Of a stretch of 64,000 nucleotides of DNA, positions 46,936-57,246 are shown one piece after another. How positions within the stretch are numbered: position 1 is the first letter of the stretch; the number at the start of each line of letters is the position of its first letter. Under the pieces are notes generated by a model, which had not been told where the DNA came from, did not search any database, and saw nothing but the letters and a program-made list of their open reading frames with translations. The stretch is from Mangrovivirga cuniculi (GTDB lineage Bacteria; Bacteroidota; Bacteroidia; Cytophagales; Cyclobacteriaceae): positions 3,598,001 through 3,662,000 of the forward strand of contig NZ_CP028923.1 in the NCBI RefSeq assembly GCF_005166025.1, read 5' to 3'. Made by a program: the position numbers and the translations under genes.

Positions 46936-49533
46936 ATGATTAAACATCTACTATTATTTGGAATGGTGTTATGCTGTTCTTTCATTTCTTATTCCCAGGA
47001 ACGTGTTTGTGCTACCGACGAGGTACACGAAAGATTGCTCCAGCAAAACCCTGAATATGCCAGGCGCCAGGCTGAGATCGAGCAACTAACTCAACGTCTT
47101 GAAGAAAATTCTGAAAATTTTAGAGTATCCGGCAGCAATATTATCATTCCTTGTATCATTCATGTTGTATATGGAAACTCTCAAGAGAATATTTCTGATG
47201 CACAGATTCAATCTCAGATTGACAGGTTAAACAAAGATTATAGCGCTACTAATAGTGACTATGACAACACTCCTTCTGAATTTCAGAGTGTGCGATCCGG
47301 AGATACTCAAATCCGATTCGAAATTGTTGAAATCAAAAGATATGCTAACTCCCGTGACACATGGGGTACAAATGATGCTGTAAAAGCAGCTTACCCGCCT
47401 ATTGAACCAGATCGTATTTTAAACATGTGGGTTGCCGATATCGGAGGTGGAATCCTTGGATACGCGCAATTTCCGGGTGGTGATCCAGCAACTGATGGAG
47501 TGGTAATGTCTCCTCAGTATTTCGGAGATGCTTCAGTGTCTGGCGGTAGTAATTTCTACCTTTCAGCTCCATTTGACCAGGGACGAACTGCTACTCACGA
47601 AGTAGGTCACTGGTTAAACCTTCGTCACATCTGGGGTGATGGAAATTGCTCTGCAGATGACTTTGTAAACGACACTCCTGTAGCCGGAAACCCTAACTAC
47701 GGGTGTCCTTCATTAGGAACAAATAGCTGTTCTGGTGGCGGAAACGATATGTTCATGAACTATATGGATTATGTAGATGATGCGTGTATGTTTATGTTCT
47801 CTGCCGGACAGGATGCTAGAATGCAGGCTACTTTCTCAAATGGTGGTGGCCGTGAAGGATTCCTTTTAGATCCTGTTTACGATCCCGGAAATCCCGGAGG
47901 CGGATTTACCTGCTCAGGAACAGTTAGCAACTTCCCTTACAGCGAAAGTTTTGAAAGTGGCACAGGAAACTGGGCACAAGGTTCAGGAGACAACATCGAC
48001 TGGACAAGAGATGCTTCTGGCACTCCTTCTTCAAACACTGGCCCTTCTTCTGCAAGTGATGGATCTTACTACATGTACGTAGAAGCGTCAGATCCAAACT
48101 ACCCATCAAAATCTGCTTTCCTGGATGGTCCTTGCTTTGATCTTTCTGCTGAATCATCTGCTACTTTTAGCTTTGACTATCACATGTATGGATCGGCAAT
48201 GGGAACTCTTGAAGTTCAGGCATTAGTTGACGGTGGTAGCTGGACTACAATCTGGTCATTAAGTGGAGACCAGGGAAATAGCTGGTTTACTGCCAATGTA
48301 GATATGGGTTCATATATCGGAGAAGTTGTAAAACTAAGATTTGCCGGAACTACAGGTTCATCTTATACTTCAGATATAACAGTAGATAATGTAAGCCTTT
48401 CAACCGGTTCTACAGGTGGTGGCGGTATCAGCTGCTCTACTACTGAGACTATTGGATATAGTGAAGGATTTGAAGGTGGATTCGGAGCATGGTCACAGGT
48501 AAGTGGTGATGATTTCGACTGGACCCGAAGATCAGGCGGAACACCATCGAGTAACACCGGACCTTCAGGTGCATTTGCAGGAAATAACTATGTGTATATG
48601 GAATCATCAAGTCCAAACTACTCGTTTAAAAGCGCTGAGTTAGCAGGACCTTGTTATGATCTGACTTCTGAATCTGCAGCAGTCCTATCATTCAGATACC
48701 ACATGTACGGAGCATCAACAATGGGTGACCTTGAACTTCAGGCTACTACAGACGGTTCAAACTGGTCAACAATCTGGAGTAAATCCGGAAACCAGGGTAA
48801 TAGCTGGAACGAGGCCAATGTTGACCTTGCCGCATATCTTGGTGGAACTGTAAAACTAAAATTTGTAGGTACAACAGGTGATACCTGGCAGGGAGATATG
48901 GCAATTGACGCCTTGAGTTTAGGTACAGGAGGAAGCACTGGCGGAGGAACGACTAGCGCTACATTGTCTATCACTCTTGACAATTATCCTGAAGAAACAA
49001 GCTGGGAAATACTGAGTGGATCAACAGTAATTGCATCAGGTGGTACTTACGATTCACAACCAGATGGATCAACTGTAACTCAGAATATCGTTCTTGACGA
49101 TGGATGTTATAACTTTGTGATCTACGACGCATATGGCGACGGTATCTGCTGTTCTTATGGCAGTGGTTCTTATTCACTAACTGCTGACGGCGTTACATTA
49201 GCATCAGGCGGATCGTTCGCTTCAAGTGAAACAACTAACTTCTGTGTAGGCGGCGGAGCTAGAACTTCTCAAGTTGCTGTTACCAGAGAAGGTGAAAGAC
49301 CTCAAGGATATTCTGTTTATCCTAATCCTGCTAAGGACTACCTGAAAATACATATTGGTAAAATGGAGTCGGCTAAATTCAGAATTATGAATACTACCGG
49401 CCAGGTATGGAAAGAAGGCTCTCTTTCTAATACATTTAATGAAATCAATGTATCAGATTTAGACGCAGGACTTTATATAATTAGAGTTACAGATGGTGAA
49501 AATGTATTAGTTAACAGGATCCTAATCCAGTAA
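46936..49533 (+). CDS. T9SS-exported M43 metalloprotease with two MAM-like domains
   Basis: An 865-residue secreted protein. In order: signal peptide (FISYSQ); M43 metzincin domain with HEVGHWLNLRHIWGD (first His at 221) and Met-turn MFMNYMDYV; two tandem MAM/jelly-roll domains of about 165 residues (each with a FPYSESFE or IGYSEGFE start, DIDWTRDASGTPSSNTGPS or DFDWTRRSGGTPSSNTGPS, and GNSW); a compact beta domain (CYNFVIYDAYGDGICCSYG); and a T9SS type A sorting domain (YSVYPNPAKDYLKI to the end). It is exported across the outer membrane and cell-attached or released. Its protease domain is paralogous to that of 33920-35014. Confidence 0.92.
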   Translation: MIKHLLLFGMVLCCSFISYSQERVCATDEVHERLLQQNPEYARRQAEIEQLTQRLEENSENFRVSGSNIIIPCIIHVVYGNSQENISDAQIQSQIDRLNKDYSATNSDYDNTPSEFQSVRSGDTQIRFEIVEIKRYANSRDTWGTNDAVKAAYPPIEPDRILNMWVADIGGGILGYAQFPGGDPATDGVVMSPQYFGDASVSGGSNFYLSAPFDQGRTATHEVGHWLNLRHIWGDGNCSADDFVNDTPVAGNPNYGCPSLGTNSCSGGGNDMFMNYMDYVDDACMFMFSAGQDARMQATFSNGGGREGFLLDPVYDPGNPGGGFTCSGTVSNFPYSESFESGTGNWAQGSGDNIDWTRDASGTPSSNTGPSSASDGSYYMYVEASDPNYPSKSAFLDGPCFDLSAESSATFSFDYHMYGSAMGTLEVQALVDGGSWTTIWSLSGDQGNSWFTANVDMGSYIGEVVKLRFAGTTGSSYTSDITVDNVSLSTGSTGGGGISCSTTETIGYSEGFEGGFGAWSQVSGDDFDWTRRSGGTPSSNTGPSGAFAGNNYVYMESSSPNYSFKSAELAGPCYDLTSESAAVLSFRYHMYGASTMGDLELQATTDGSNWSTIWSKSGNQGNSWNEANVDLAAYLGGTVKLKFVGTTGDTWQGDMAIDALSLGTGGSTGGGTTSATLSITLDNYPEETSWEILSGSTVIASGGTYDSQPDGSTVTQNIVLDDGCYNFVIYDAYGDGICCSYGSGSYSLTADGVTLASGGSFASSETTNFCVGGGARTSQVAVTREGERPQGYSVYPNPAKDYLKIHIGKMESAKFRIMNTTGQVWKEGSLSNTFNEINVSDLDAGLYIIRVTDGENVLVNRILIQ

Positions 49534-49558
49534 GCTATACATCTACCTTAATAATATT

Positions 49559-49589
49559 AGCCACCTCATTTAATGGGGTGGCTTTTTTT
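49559..49589 (+). terminator. Rho-independent terminator
   Basis: A 10-bp stem AGCCACCTCA/TGGGGTGGCT (one G-T pair) with TTTAA loop and a T7 tract, 25 bp after the T9SS protease gene. Confidence 0.85.
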
Positions 49590-49724
49590 ATAAAATATAG
49601 TTAGAGGTTCCTGGCATCCATCATTACTAAAACTTCGTGAAGCAGTGCGGTTAAAAACAGGTTCTCTAAAGGGTCCTCTTGATCACTTTCTAAAATTTGA
49701 AAAATTCATTATTTTAAAAGGGTC

Positions 49725-50945
49725 ATGACGAAATACCTTCTTTTGATATTAATACTTATTTCTTCACTTGTGAATATCAGTGCTCAAAAGCCAGACCACC
49801 TGGTTATTGATATGACATTTAAAGACACAATAGTAAATGTTAATGCTACTTATCACAAAATAGTTCAATCTCCTGCGGACTCCCTGTATTTCTTATTAAA
49901 CCCGGCTATTAATGTAGACACGATTAAGGCCGAGAATTTGGAATCATATCAAATAACTAAAAAAGAAGGCAGACCTTTCCCCTTCTGGCTTATCAAATTC
50001 AAAAAACCACTAGACAATAAATCAGTGGCATCGATTCATTTTGAATATAGTATCAATCTAAATACTCAAAATCATCTGAAGTCTGACTGGATCGAGTTAA
50101 ATGCGGATAAATTATGGTTTCCAAACAATGGAGATTTAAATAATCAGTTTACTTACAATATTTCCATTTCTAATTTCCCTTCTTCTTATTCGTTGATTAC
50201 TCATTCCGATGCAGAGACGGAGAACAAGAAAGATAAAATAATCATTAAAAAGAAACAGCCTGAATATGAAGTCTTAATATTAGCCGGTAAGGACATGATG
50301 GAGTGGAATTATAATGAAGACATAACTATTTATGCTAGTAATGACACAAAAGACTCTACACTAACATCAATAGGCAAAAAAGTAGAAAACAGCATTGCTC
50401 TGTTAAACCGAACAATCGGATCGTCAGATCCCATACAGAAATTCATAGTGGTTCTGCGAAACACTTCAAAAAAAGAACTTGGATTTCAGTTCAATAGAAA
50501 GAATTTGATTGTTACCGGAAAAGATTTTAATTCATACGCCAACTTATCTCATGAAATAGCTCACTATTGGTGGAGCATGGCAAATTTTATTGAAGAACCC
50601 TGGTTAAATGAATCTTTTGCCAATTATTCCATGTACCAGGTAGTAGAAAAATATAATTCAGACGCTTATAAATCAATAATAGAAAAACATCGAGAAATTG
50701 CCGATAGTGCTATTCCTGTATCTGAAGCTAGCCTTTTCACAGAAAATGCTTACCCCTCCTATTATTATAAAGGAGCCATACTTTTACTCGATCTGGAACA
50801 AAAAATCGGGCAAAAAATAATGTATAACATTCTTTCCTATTGTATAAAAAAAGAGATTAGTTCTTCCGAGGGATTTCTAAAAGAACTTCAAAGGCATACT
50901 AGTGAGCAAATCAGACAATCTTTTGCTAAAAAATTAAATGAATGA
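49725..50945 (+). CDS. M1-like aminopeptidase (short form)
   Basis: A 406-residue protein with a signal peptide (LISSLVNISAQ). An N-terminal beta domain is followed by the gluzincin motif HEIAHYWW (about residue 276) and the third ligand 18 residues on, in EPWLNESFANYS. That is the HExxH-x18-E pattern of M1 peptidases. At about 400 residues it lacks the C-terminal helical domain of full-length M1 enzymes, as do other short secreted members. The usual GAMEN exopeptidase motif is not visible, so substrate preference is open. No operon partner. Confidence 0.8.
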   Translation: MTKYLLLILILISSLVNISAQKPDHLVIDMTFKDTIVNVNATYHKIVQSPADSLYFLLNPAINVDTIKAENLESYQITKKEGRPFPFWLIKFKKPLDNKSVASIHFEYSINLNTQNHLKSDWIELNADKLWFPNNGDLNNQFTYNISISNFPSSYSLITHSDAETENKKDKIIIKKKQPEYEVLILAGKDMMEWNYNEDITIYASNDTKDSTLTSIGKKVENSIALLNRTIGSSDPIQKFIVVLRNTSKKELGFQFNRKNLIVTGKDFNSYANLSHEIAHYWWSMANFIEEPWLNESFANYSMYQVVEKYNSDAYKSIIEKHREIADSAIPVSEASLFTENAYPSYYYKGAILLLDLEQKIGQKIMYNILSYCIKKEISSSEGFLKELQRHTSEQIRQSFAKKLNE

Positions 50946-51157
50946 TTAATTAAATTTATTTCAACCTATATCACATACCTAAAACCGTTATAAAATATCA
51001 GCCATTTTTTTATTTAAATACACTCAGCCATCATCCACACCCCTCCATTATAAATTCATCGAAAAAACAGGCTGACAACTATTTCAAATAGGTTTAAAAT
51101 TGCTAGAATCTGCATTTTTAGTTAACTTCTTATACACCACAAGTAAATTCTATAGCC

Positions 51158-54100
51158 ATGATACCGGTCAAATCAAACCTTCAAAAAGGGTATACTACCC
51201 CATTTCTTTTATTATATCCTAGTTTTAAATCACTTATAACCTTTCTTCTCTTTTCATTCTTTTTCATACCCACTTTCGCCCAGATACAAGTTGAAAAAAA
51301 CTCTTTAGAACAAACTTCTGAACCGAAAATTAATCCTGAAAACGAGCGGCTGTTGAAAGAATTCAAACAAAAAGGCAACGTATTAATCCTACCGTCCGAC
51401 AAAGTCCAATTAAATCAAACCATATCAGAGGAAAAGATTTTATTAGATAACAAGTACGAGAGTATTCTACTAAATAAGGATCATTTACGAAAAACAAAAT
51501 CCTTTGAACTAAGCGACATATTAAATCAAAACAACACGGTTCAAGCGCTACCTGGATCAGAAGAAATCAAAAATCAAGAGCGGGAAACAACGATTATTAA
51601 GAACCCTGAAGGAATAAACAAAAATAATATTTCCAGAGAAATTCTGGATATGCTAATTAAAGATCAGCCTAATAATCCGATAGAAGTAAAAAGGTCCAAC
51701 CTAATTTTTCAACAGGAAAAACCGACCAAACTTTTAAAATCTGAGCTCCCGGCAAAAAAAGATGATCAGATGACAATTTCAGAAACAGACACGGAGAATT
51801 ATGCACCTGTAGCCACACCGGATGTATATACAACTCCTGAAAACACAGAGTTGGTCGTTTCTGCTCCGGGCCACCTGGCCAATGATACTGATTTAAATGG
51901 TGATGAAATAGAGTGGATTTCTTATACCGTTCCGCAAAACGGCACGGTAAGTAACACCAGCACTGACGGTGGATTTACCTATACCCCTAACCCCGGATTT
52001 TCAGGAATAGAAAACCTGGAAATAGCAATAACAGACAATAACGGTGGAATTAGTTTTGGTCTCATATCGATTTTAGTTATCCCTGATCAAAACTTGAATC
52101 CTGTAGCAGTACCGGATGTTTTCACCACTCCCGAAGGAACGCCATTAACTGTGACTGCCCCGGGACACCTTGAAAATGATCTGGAACCTGATGGAGACCA
52201 GATAGAATGGATATCTTATACTCTTCCTTCAAATGGTACAATGAGTAATACTACTTCTGAAGGAGGGTTCATCTATACACCTAACCCAGGTTTTTCTGGT
52301 ATAGAGTCATTTGAAATTGCTATTTCTGATGGAAACGGAGGAATTGATTTCGGACTTATTTCTATCCTGGTAATCCCGGATCAAAATCGAAACCCAATAT
52401 CACTACCCGACGTTTTCACCACCCCTGAAGGCACTCCATTAACAGTTTCTGCTCCGGGTCATTTAGTTAATGATTTTGATCGCGATGGTGATGAAATAGA
52501 ATGGATTTCATATACTCTTCCTTCAAATGGTTCAATGAGTAATACTAGTTCTGACGGCGGATTTACCTATACGCCAAATCCCGGATTTTCTGGAATAGAA
52601 TCCCTTGAAATTGCTATTACTGATGGAAATGGGGGTGTTAGCTTTGGATTAATACAAATTATGGTGGTTTCAGATCAAAACCGGGATCCTATTGCAGTAC
52701 CAGATAGCTTTACAACTCCTGAAAATACTGCCTTAGTAGTTTCTGCGCCTGGTCATCTAAGTAATGATTTTGATCGAGATGGAGATCTAATAGAATGGAT
52801 TTCATATACTCTTCCTTCAAATGGTTCAATGAGTAATACTACTTCAGAGGGTGGATTTACCTATACGCCAAATCCGGGTTTTACTGGCATAGAGTCTATT
52901 GAATATGCTATTACTGATGGAAATGGGGGAATTGCATTTGGATTACTAAATATAACTGTCACACCATCAGGAGGTACAGATCCTGTAGCAGTGGCTGATG
53001 TATTCACTACCCCTGAAAACACTCCTTTAATAGTTGCTGCACCCGGTCACCTTGCTAATGATTATGATCCAAATGGAGATCCAATTACCTGGATCTCCTA
53101 TTCTTTTCCAGAAAATGGCACAATGAGTAATACCACCTCAGATGGTGGGTTTACCTATACTCCAAACCCCGGGTTTTCAGGGATAGAATCCTTTGAATAT
53201 GCTATTTCAGATGGAAATGGAGGAATTGATTTCGGACTCATTGCTATTCTGGTAATCCCGGATCAAAACAGGGATCCAATAGGAATACCAGATGTTTTTA
53301 CAACTCCGGAAAACACTCCATTAACAGTTTCAGCTCCGGGCCACCTGGCAAATGATTTTGACCGGGATGGAGATCAAATAGAATGGATTTCCTACACTCT
53401 TCCTTCAAATGGATTAATGAGTAATACTACCTCTGATGGTGGATTTACCTACACACCTAATCCAGGTTTTTCCGGTATTGAGTCTTTTGAAATTGCTATT
53501 ACTGATGGAAATGGAGGAATTGCTTTTACAACCTTAACCATTTTTGTCATTCCTGATCAAAACAGAGATCCAATTGCAGTTCCGGATGTTTTCACTACCC
53601 CTGAAGGTACTCCTTTAACAGTATCAGCCCCAGGCCACCTGGCTAATGATTTTGACCTAGATGGTGACCAGATAGAGTGGATTTCCTATACCCTACCCTC
53701 TAATGGAATAGTGAGTAATACCATGTCTGAAGGAACTTTCACCTATACCCCTAATCCAGGTTTTTCTGGTTTAGAGTCTATGGAAGTTGCTATTACAGAT
53801 GGTAATGGAGGAATTAGTTTCGGACTTATTACCATATTAGTTATTCCGGATCAAAACCGAACTCCTATTGCTGTACCGGATGTTTTTACGACACCCGAAA
53901 ATACCGAACTGATCGTTACAGCTCCCGGTCACCTGGCAAACGACTTTGATCTCGATGGTGATGAAATAGAGTGGATATCCTATACTGTCCCGGAAAATGG
54001 TTTAATGAGTAATACATCATCTGATGGTGGATTTAATTATACACCTAACCCGGACTTTACAGGTATCGAATCTTTAACTGTCGCCATTACAGACGGTAAC

Positions 54101-55051
54101 GGAGGTATCGGTTTCGGTCAACTCATTATTTCAGTTATACCAAATAACCCTCCAATAGCCGATGCCGGGGAGGTTCAGGAAGTTATTGAACAACAAACCG
54201 TCAACCTGGATGGTTCCGGCTCTTCCGATCCTGAAGGAGATCCGTTAACTTACTCCTGGATGTTTGCCAGTCCGGACACTTCTCCTGCAAAACCTACAGG
54301 TAGTATAGCATCACTAAGTGGAGCTAATACTGCAACACCTTCGTTTATTGCAGATATTCCAGGAACCTATTCTCTAAAGCTTGTTGTTAAGGACGGATTT
54401 AAGGATAGTGATCCTGATTTTGTTACAATAATAGCTATTTCAATTGAAGAGGCAATTAATAATCTGGGAGATGACATTCATTTACTGGCTAGTTCAGGTG
54501 TACTCAACAAAGGGCAGGAAAACGGGCTAATGAAAAAAATCGACCAGGCTCTCAAGCTGCTTGATAAAGGTAAGTATGGGGAAGCCTTAGCAGTTTTATA
54601 CGATCTACGTATCCAGGTAATGGATCTCTACAAAAAAGACAATGTACTCTCTGAAGATCAGGCGATTGACTTAACATCAAGTATTGATGAGATCATTGCG
54701 GTAATAGAATTAAAGTATTCAGTCAGTAGCTATTCTGTTTCATCCGTTTCATCAACAATGACGATTTCAGGGAATGATTTAGCTATTGAAGAAGATTTGA
54801 TCAGTATATATCCGAATCCTGTAAACACTACAGCTGAAATTAAATACAGATTAGATAAAGAGGCTAATGTGAGTATTGAGATGTTTAACCTGCTTGGACA
54901 GAAAATTCAGGTGATCAAGGATGGATTTAACAGAGCAGGAAATCACCAGATCACCCTTAGACCTGAAAATGTAAAAAGCGGTATTTACCATATCTTTTTC
55001 ACAACCGACTCAGGCATACGTGAAATGAGAAAAGTGATGATCCTTCGATAA
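51158..55051 (+). CDS. T9SS-exported surface protein with eight cadherin-like repeats, PKD-like and FIMAH domains
   Basis: A 1297-residue protein. The start at 51158 gives a signal segment ending FFFIPTFAQ. Residues about 30-210 are Lys/Glu/Asn-rich and unstructured-looking. Eight tandem Ig/cadherin-like domains of about 97 residues (about 214-995) follow, each with PGHLANDxDxDGD, ISYTLPSNG and GGFTYTPNPGFSGIES. Then a PKD-like domain (DAGEVQEV, LDGSGSSDPEGDPLTYSW), a FIMAH helical module (ASSGVLNKGQENGLMKKIDQ) and a T9SS type A sorting domain (ISIYPNPVNTTAEIKYRL). Asp-rich repeat junctions suggest calcium binding. It is probably an adhesin or biofilm-matrix protein. Confidence 0.9.
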   Translation: MIPVKSNLQKGYTTPFLLLYPSFKSLITFLLFSFFFIPTFAQIQVEKNSLEQTSEPKINPENERLLKEFKQKGNVLILPSDKVQLNQTISEEKILLDNKYESILLNKDHLRKTKSFELSDILNQNNTVQALPGSEEIKNQERETTIIKNPEGINKNNISREILDMLIKDQPNNPIEVKRSNLIFQQEKPTKLLKSELPAKKDDQMTISETDTENYAPVATPDVYTTPENTELVVSAPGHLANDTDLNGDEIEWISYTVPQNGTVSNTSTDGGFTYTPNPGFSGIENLEIAITDNNGGISFGLISILVIPDQNLNPVAVPDVFTTPEGTPLTVTAPGHLENDLEPDGDQIEWISYTLPSNGTMSNTTSEGGFIYTPNPGFSGIESFEIAISDGNGGIDFGLISILVIPDQNRNPISLPDVFTTPEGTPLTVSAPGHLVNDFDRDGDEIEWISYTLPSNGSMSNTSSDGGFTYTPNPGFSGIESLEIAITDGNGGVSFGLIQIMVVSDQNRDPIAVPDSFTTPENTALVVSAPGHLSNDFDRDGDLIEWISYTLPSNGSMSNTTSEGGFTYTPNPGFTGIESIEYAITDGNGGIAFGLLNITVTPSGGTDPVAVADVFTTPENTPLIVAAPGHLANDYDPNGDPITWISYSFPENGTMSNTTSDGGFTYTPNPGFSGIESFEYAISDGNGGIDFGLIAILVIPDQNRDPIGIPDVFTTPENTPLTVSAPGHLANDFDRDGDQIEWISYTLPSNGLMSNTTSDGGFTYTPNPGFSGIESFEIAITDGNGGIAFTTLTIFVIPDQNRDPIAVPDVFTTPEGTPLTVSAPGHLANDFDLDGDQIEWISYTLPSNGIVSNTMSEGTFTYTPNPGFSGLESMEVAITDGNGGISFGLITILVIPDQNRTPIAVPDVFTTPENTELIVTAPGHLANDFDLDGDEIEWISYTVPENGLMSNTSSDGGFNYTPNPDFTGIESLTVAITDGNGGIGFGQLIISVIPNNPPIADAGEVQEVIEQQTVNLDGSGSSDPEGDPLTYSWMFASPDTSPAKPTGSIASLSGANTATPSFIADIPGTYSLKLVVKDGFKDSDPDFVTIIAISIEEAINNLGDDIHLLASSGVLNKGQENGLMKKIDQALKLLDKGKYGEALAVLYDLRIQVMDLYKKDNVLSEDQAIDLTSSIDEIIAVIELKYSVSSYSVSSVSSTMTISGNDLAIEEDLISIYPNPVNTTAEIKYRLDKEANVSIEMFNLLGQKIQVIKDGFNRAGNHQITLRPENVKSGIYHIFFTTDSGIREMRKVMILR
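51797..54141 (+). repeat. Eight tandem ~291-bp coding repeats
   Basis: Repeat units begin near 51797, 52094, 52387, 52678, 52975, 53266, 53560 and 53851. Several neighbouring units share long identical stretches of nucleotides (for example ACTCTTCCTTCAAATGG in at least four), so copies have been homogenised or duplicated recently. Units 1, 5 and 8 are the most diverged. Confidence 0.8.
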
Positions 55052-55486
55052 TTATATTTGAAAGAGAATATTCAAAAATTAAATGGAAGTATAACAGATC
55101 ATTCCAGAAATCAGTAATTCATAACCATATTCCGGATATAAATACACCTAATAAAGTATGATGTATCCGGAATATTTTATGATTAAGAATTGCGCAAAAT
55201 TAAATATTTACTCAAAAATTTAAATTTTGATTAGAATAAATTGCACTTTATTAACAAATTATTGATTATATTTAATAATAACCAGCGATTTGAAAGACAA
55301 ACAATAATTGCTAAAACTGCCAAATATCTGTTTTTAGTTATCGCTGAAAATTGAGAAAGTACGAGAGAGTAATAATGCACCTACTCTATATTTAATTGAA
55401 AAATTGAATAATTCTGACGTCGAATACAGGCGTTTACTCCGTAAGTAAATATCCTTGGGATTAAAGCATTACAGTCATTCAGCATC
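55052..55486. other. Gene-free interval with a terminator-like inverted repeat
   Basis: ATTCCGGATA (55129-55138) and TATCCGGAAT (55164-55173) are perfect 10-bp inverted repeats with a 25-nt loop, followed by ATTTTATG. This could terminate the surface-protein transcript. The remaining sequence to 55486 is A+T-rich with no supported gene. Confidence 0.5.
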
Positions 55487-56338
55487 ATGAAAAAGATTAT
55501 CAACGGTTTCAGGCAAATCTTTGATTTTGCTATTCTCGCTAAAAACAGCAATTATAAATTTGGAGAAAAATTACAGATTTTCTGGGTTCTCCTGACTACC
55601 TACCTGGGCTCTAAGTTTAGTAAAAATAAAAGGGAAATAACTAAAAACATCTTTGACTATAAAGTTACAGCATACGACTATGACACTTTACTTTATTTGA
55701 TTATTGAAATCTTTTTATCTACTGATTACTATTTTGATATCGAAACCGACTCCCCTAAGATCATCGATTGCGGTGCCAATATTGGTATGTCCATACTTTT
55801 CTTTAAAAAACTTTATCCTGATTGTTCTATAATGGCATTCGAGCCCAATCCGTATGCATTTGAATTATTGCAAAAAAATGTACAACAAAATAATTTGAAG
55901 AATGTCGAATTGCATAATGTCGGACTCTCAAATGATATCGGAGAAATAGATTTTTTCATAAACGATCACAAGGGATCACTCCAGGGGTCTTTTAATAAAG
56001 AACGAGGTGGAGAAAATAAAATCGTTGTAAAAACTCAAAAACTTTCAGAATTAATCCGGGACAACCATTTTGATCTGATAAAAATTGATATTGAAGGAGC
56101 AGAAATCCAGGTAATCGAAGACCTTTTTAGCAAAGAAAAAATCGATCATTTTAATAGATACAAGATTGAATATCACCATAAGATCGGTGGTGAAAAATCC
56201 CATTTATCGAGTTTTATCCAGCAATTTGAAAAAAATAATTTCGAATATAATATCAGAACCAACTTTTCTAAAATAGGTGAATTCCAGGATATTTTGCTGG
56301 ATGTCTACAAATCGAGGAAAATGTCTAAGATGGTATAA
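55487..56338 (+). CDS. FkbM-family methyltransferase
   Basis: A 283-residue protein with a class I methyltransferase fold. The AdoMet motif is KIIDCGANIGMSILFF (about residues 89-104), with the acidic residue in IMAFEPNPYAFELLQ and the FkbM C-terminal motif LIKIDIEGAEIQVI. Members methylate sugars, polyketides or surface glycans. It is not flanked by glycosyltransferases here, so its substrate cannot be inferred. The region before the fold (residues 1-75) is helical and basic. Confidence 0.85.
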   Translation: MKKIINGFRQIFDFAILAKNSNYKFGEKLQIFWVLLTTYLGSKFSKNKREITKNIFDYKVTAYDYDTLLYLIIEIFLSTDYYFDIETDSPKIIDCGANIGMSILFFKKLYPDCSIMAFEPNPYAFELLQKNVQQNNLKNVELHNVGLSNDIGEIDFFINDHKGSLQGSFNKERGGENKIVVKTQKLSELIRDNHFDLIKIDIEGAEIQVIEDLFSKEKIDHFNRYKIEYHHKIGGEKSHLSSFIQQFEKNNFEYNIRTNFSKIGEFQDILLDVYKSRKMSKMV

Positions 56339-56412
56339 AATCAATCCTTATTTCCGAAGAAATTCAAACTTAGTTACATATTTTTGCCTCCTCAATTTTG
56401 AATTAAGGAGAC

Positions 56413-57246
56413 ATGAAAATATTATTTTTATCAGCTTTACTGATTATTTTTTCAATACCAGTATTTTCTCAGGATACAATTTGTATTAACAAGACAATCA
56501 GTCATAAAATAGAATCTCAGTATTTAAATGAAACCAGGAATTATTGGGCTAGCCTTCCTCTAAATTATTCAGATACAATAAAGTACCCTGTGATCTATGT
56601 TTTAGATGCTGAATGGAGATTTGACCTGGTTAGAAATATTGCTTTTGATTTAGGTGCAAATAACATTATTCAAAATTCAGTTATTATTGGAATCCCACAT
56701 ATTGACTGGAAATTTAAAAGAGGAATAGATTTAACTTTCAGCCAAACCAGGATAGAATATGATGGTGAAATTGTTGATTCTACCTGGTATAATTCAACAA
56801 ACTCAGGCGGAGCACTAAAATTTTATAAATATCTGGTAAATGAATTAATCCCGAACGTAAACAGTAATTATTCCACTAATGGCGTCGAAACATTAATTGG
56901 ACATTCTTACGGAGGATATTTTGGTGGTTACATTCTGACTATGAAGCATCCCTTTGAAGTAATCCACATGTATGATCCCTCCATCTGGTATAGCAACGGG
57001 GAAGTAATTGAAAATATAAAAAGCAATCAAATAAATAAGGCTATTAAAGTAGTCATTTCATACCAGCCAAAACCCGAATTTCATAAATCGAAGATTGAAG
57101 AATTAATTGAGTTGTTAAAAAAAGATCCCTCAATTAATCTGACAACCTTCTTTTATGAAAAGAAAACACATAACTCTCTTTACCTTGATAGCTTTTATAA
57201 AGGGATACAGATAACCAATGACACGGTAAAAGTTCCGATCAATTAA
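56413..57246 (+). CDS. Secreted esterase of the enterochelin-esterase/esterase D type
   Basis: A 277-residue protein with a signal peptide (LIIFSIPVFSQ) and an alpha/beta-hydrolase fold. YPVIYVLDAEWRFD is near residue 57; the nucleophile elbow is GHSYGGYFGGY (about residue 159); the catalytic His is probably in KKTHNSLYLDSFYKG. It matches the putative esterase family whose members de-esterify siderophores, carbohydrates or acylated glycans. The substrate is unknown. Confidence 0.8.
   Translation: MKILFLSALLIIFSIPVFSQDTICINKTISHKIESQYLNETRNYWASLPLNYSDTIKYPVIYVLDAEWRFDLVRNIAFDLGANNIIQNSVIIGIPHIDWKFKRGIDLTFSQTRIEYDGEIVDSTWYNSTNSGGALKFYKYLVNELIPNVNSNYSTNGVETLIGHSYGGYFGGYILTMKHPFEVIHMYDPSIWYSNGEVIENIKSNQINKAIKVVISYQPKPEFHKSKIEELIELLKKDPSINLTTFFYEKKTHNSLYLDSFYKGIQITNDTVKVPIN

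Noticed and set aside
51797-54141. CRISPR-like array suggested by regular repeats
   Set aside because: The repeats are about 291 bp, in frame and encode a conserved protein domain; no short repeat-spacer array was seen anywhere in the window.
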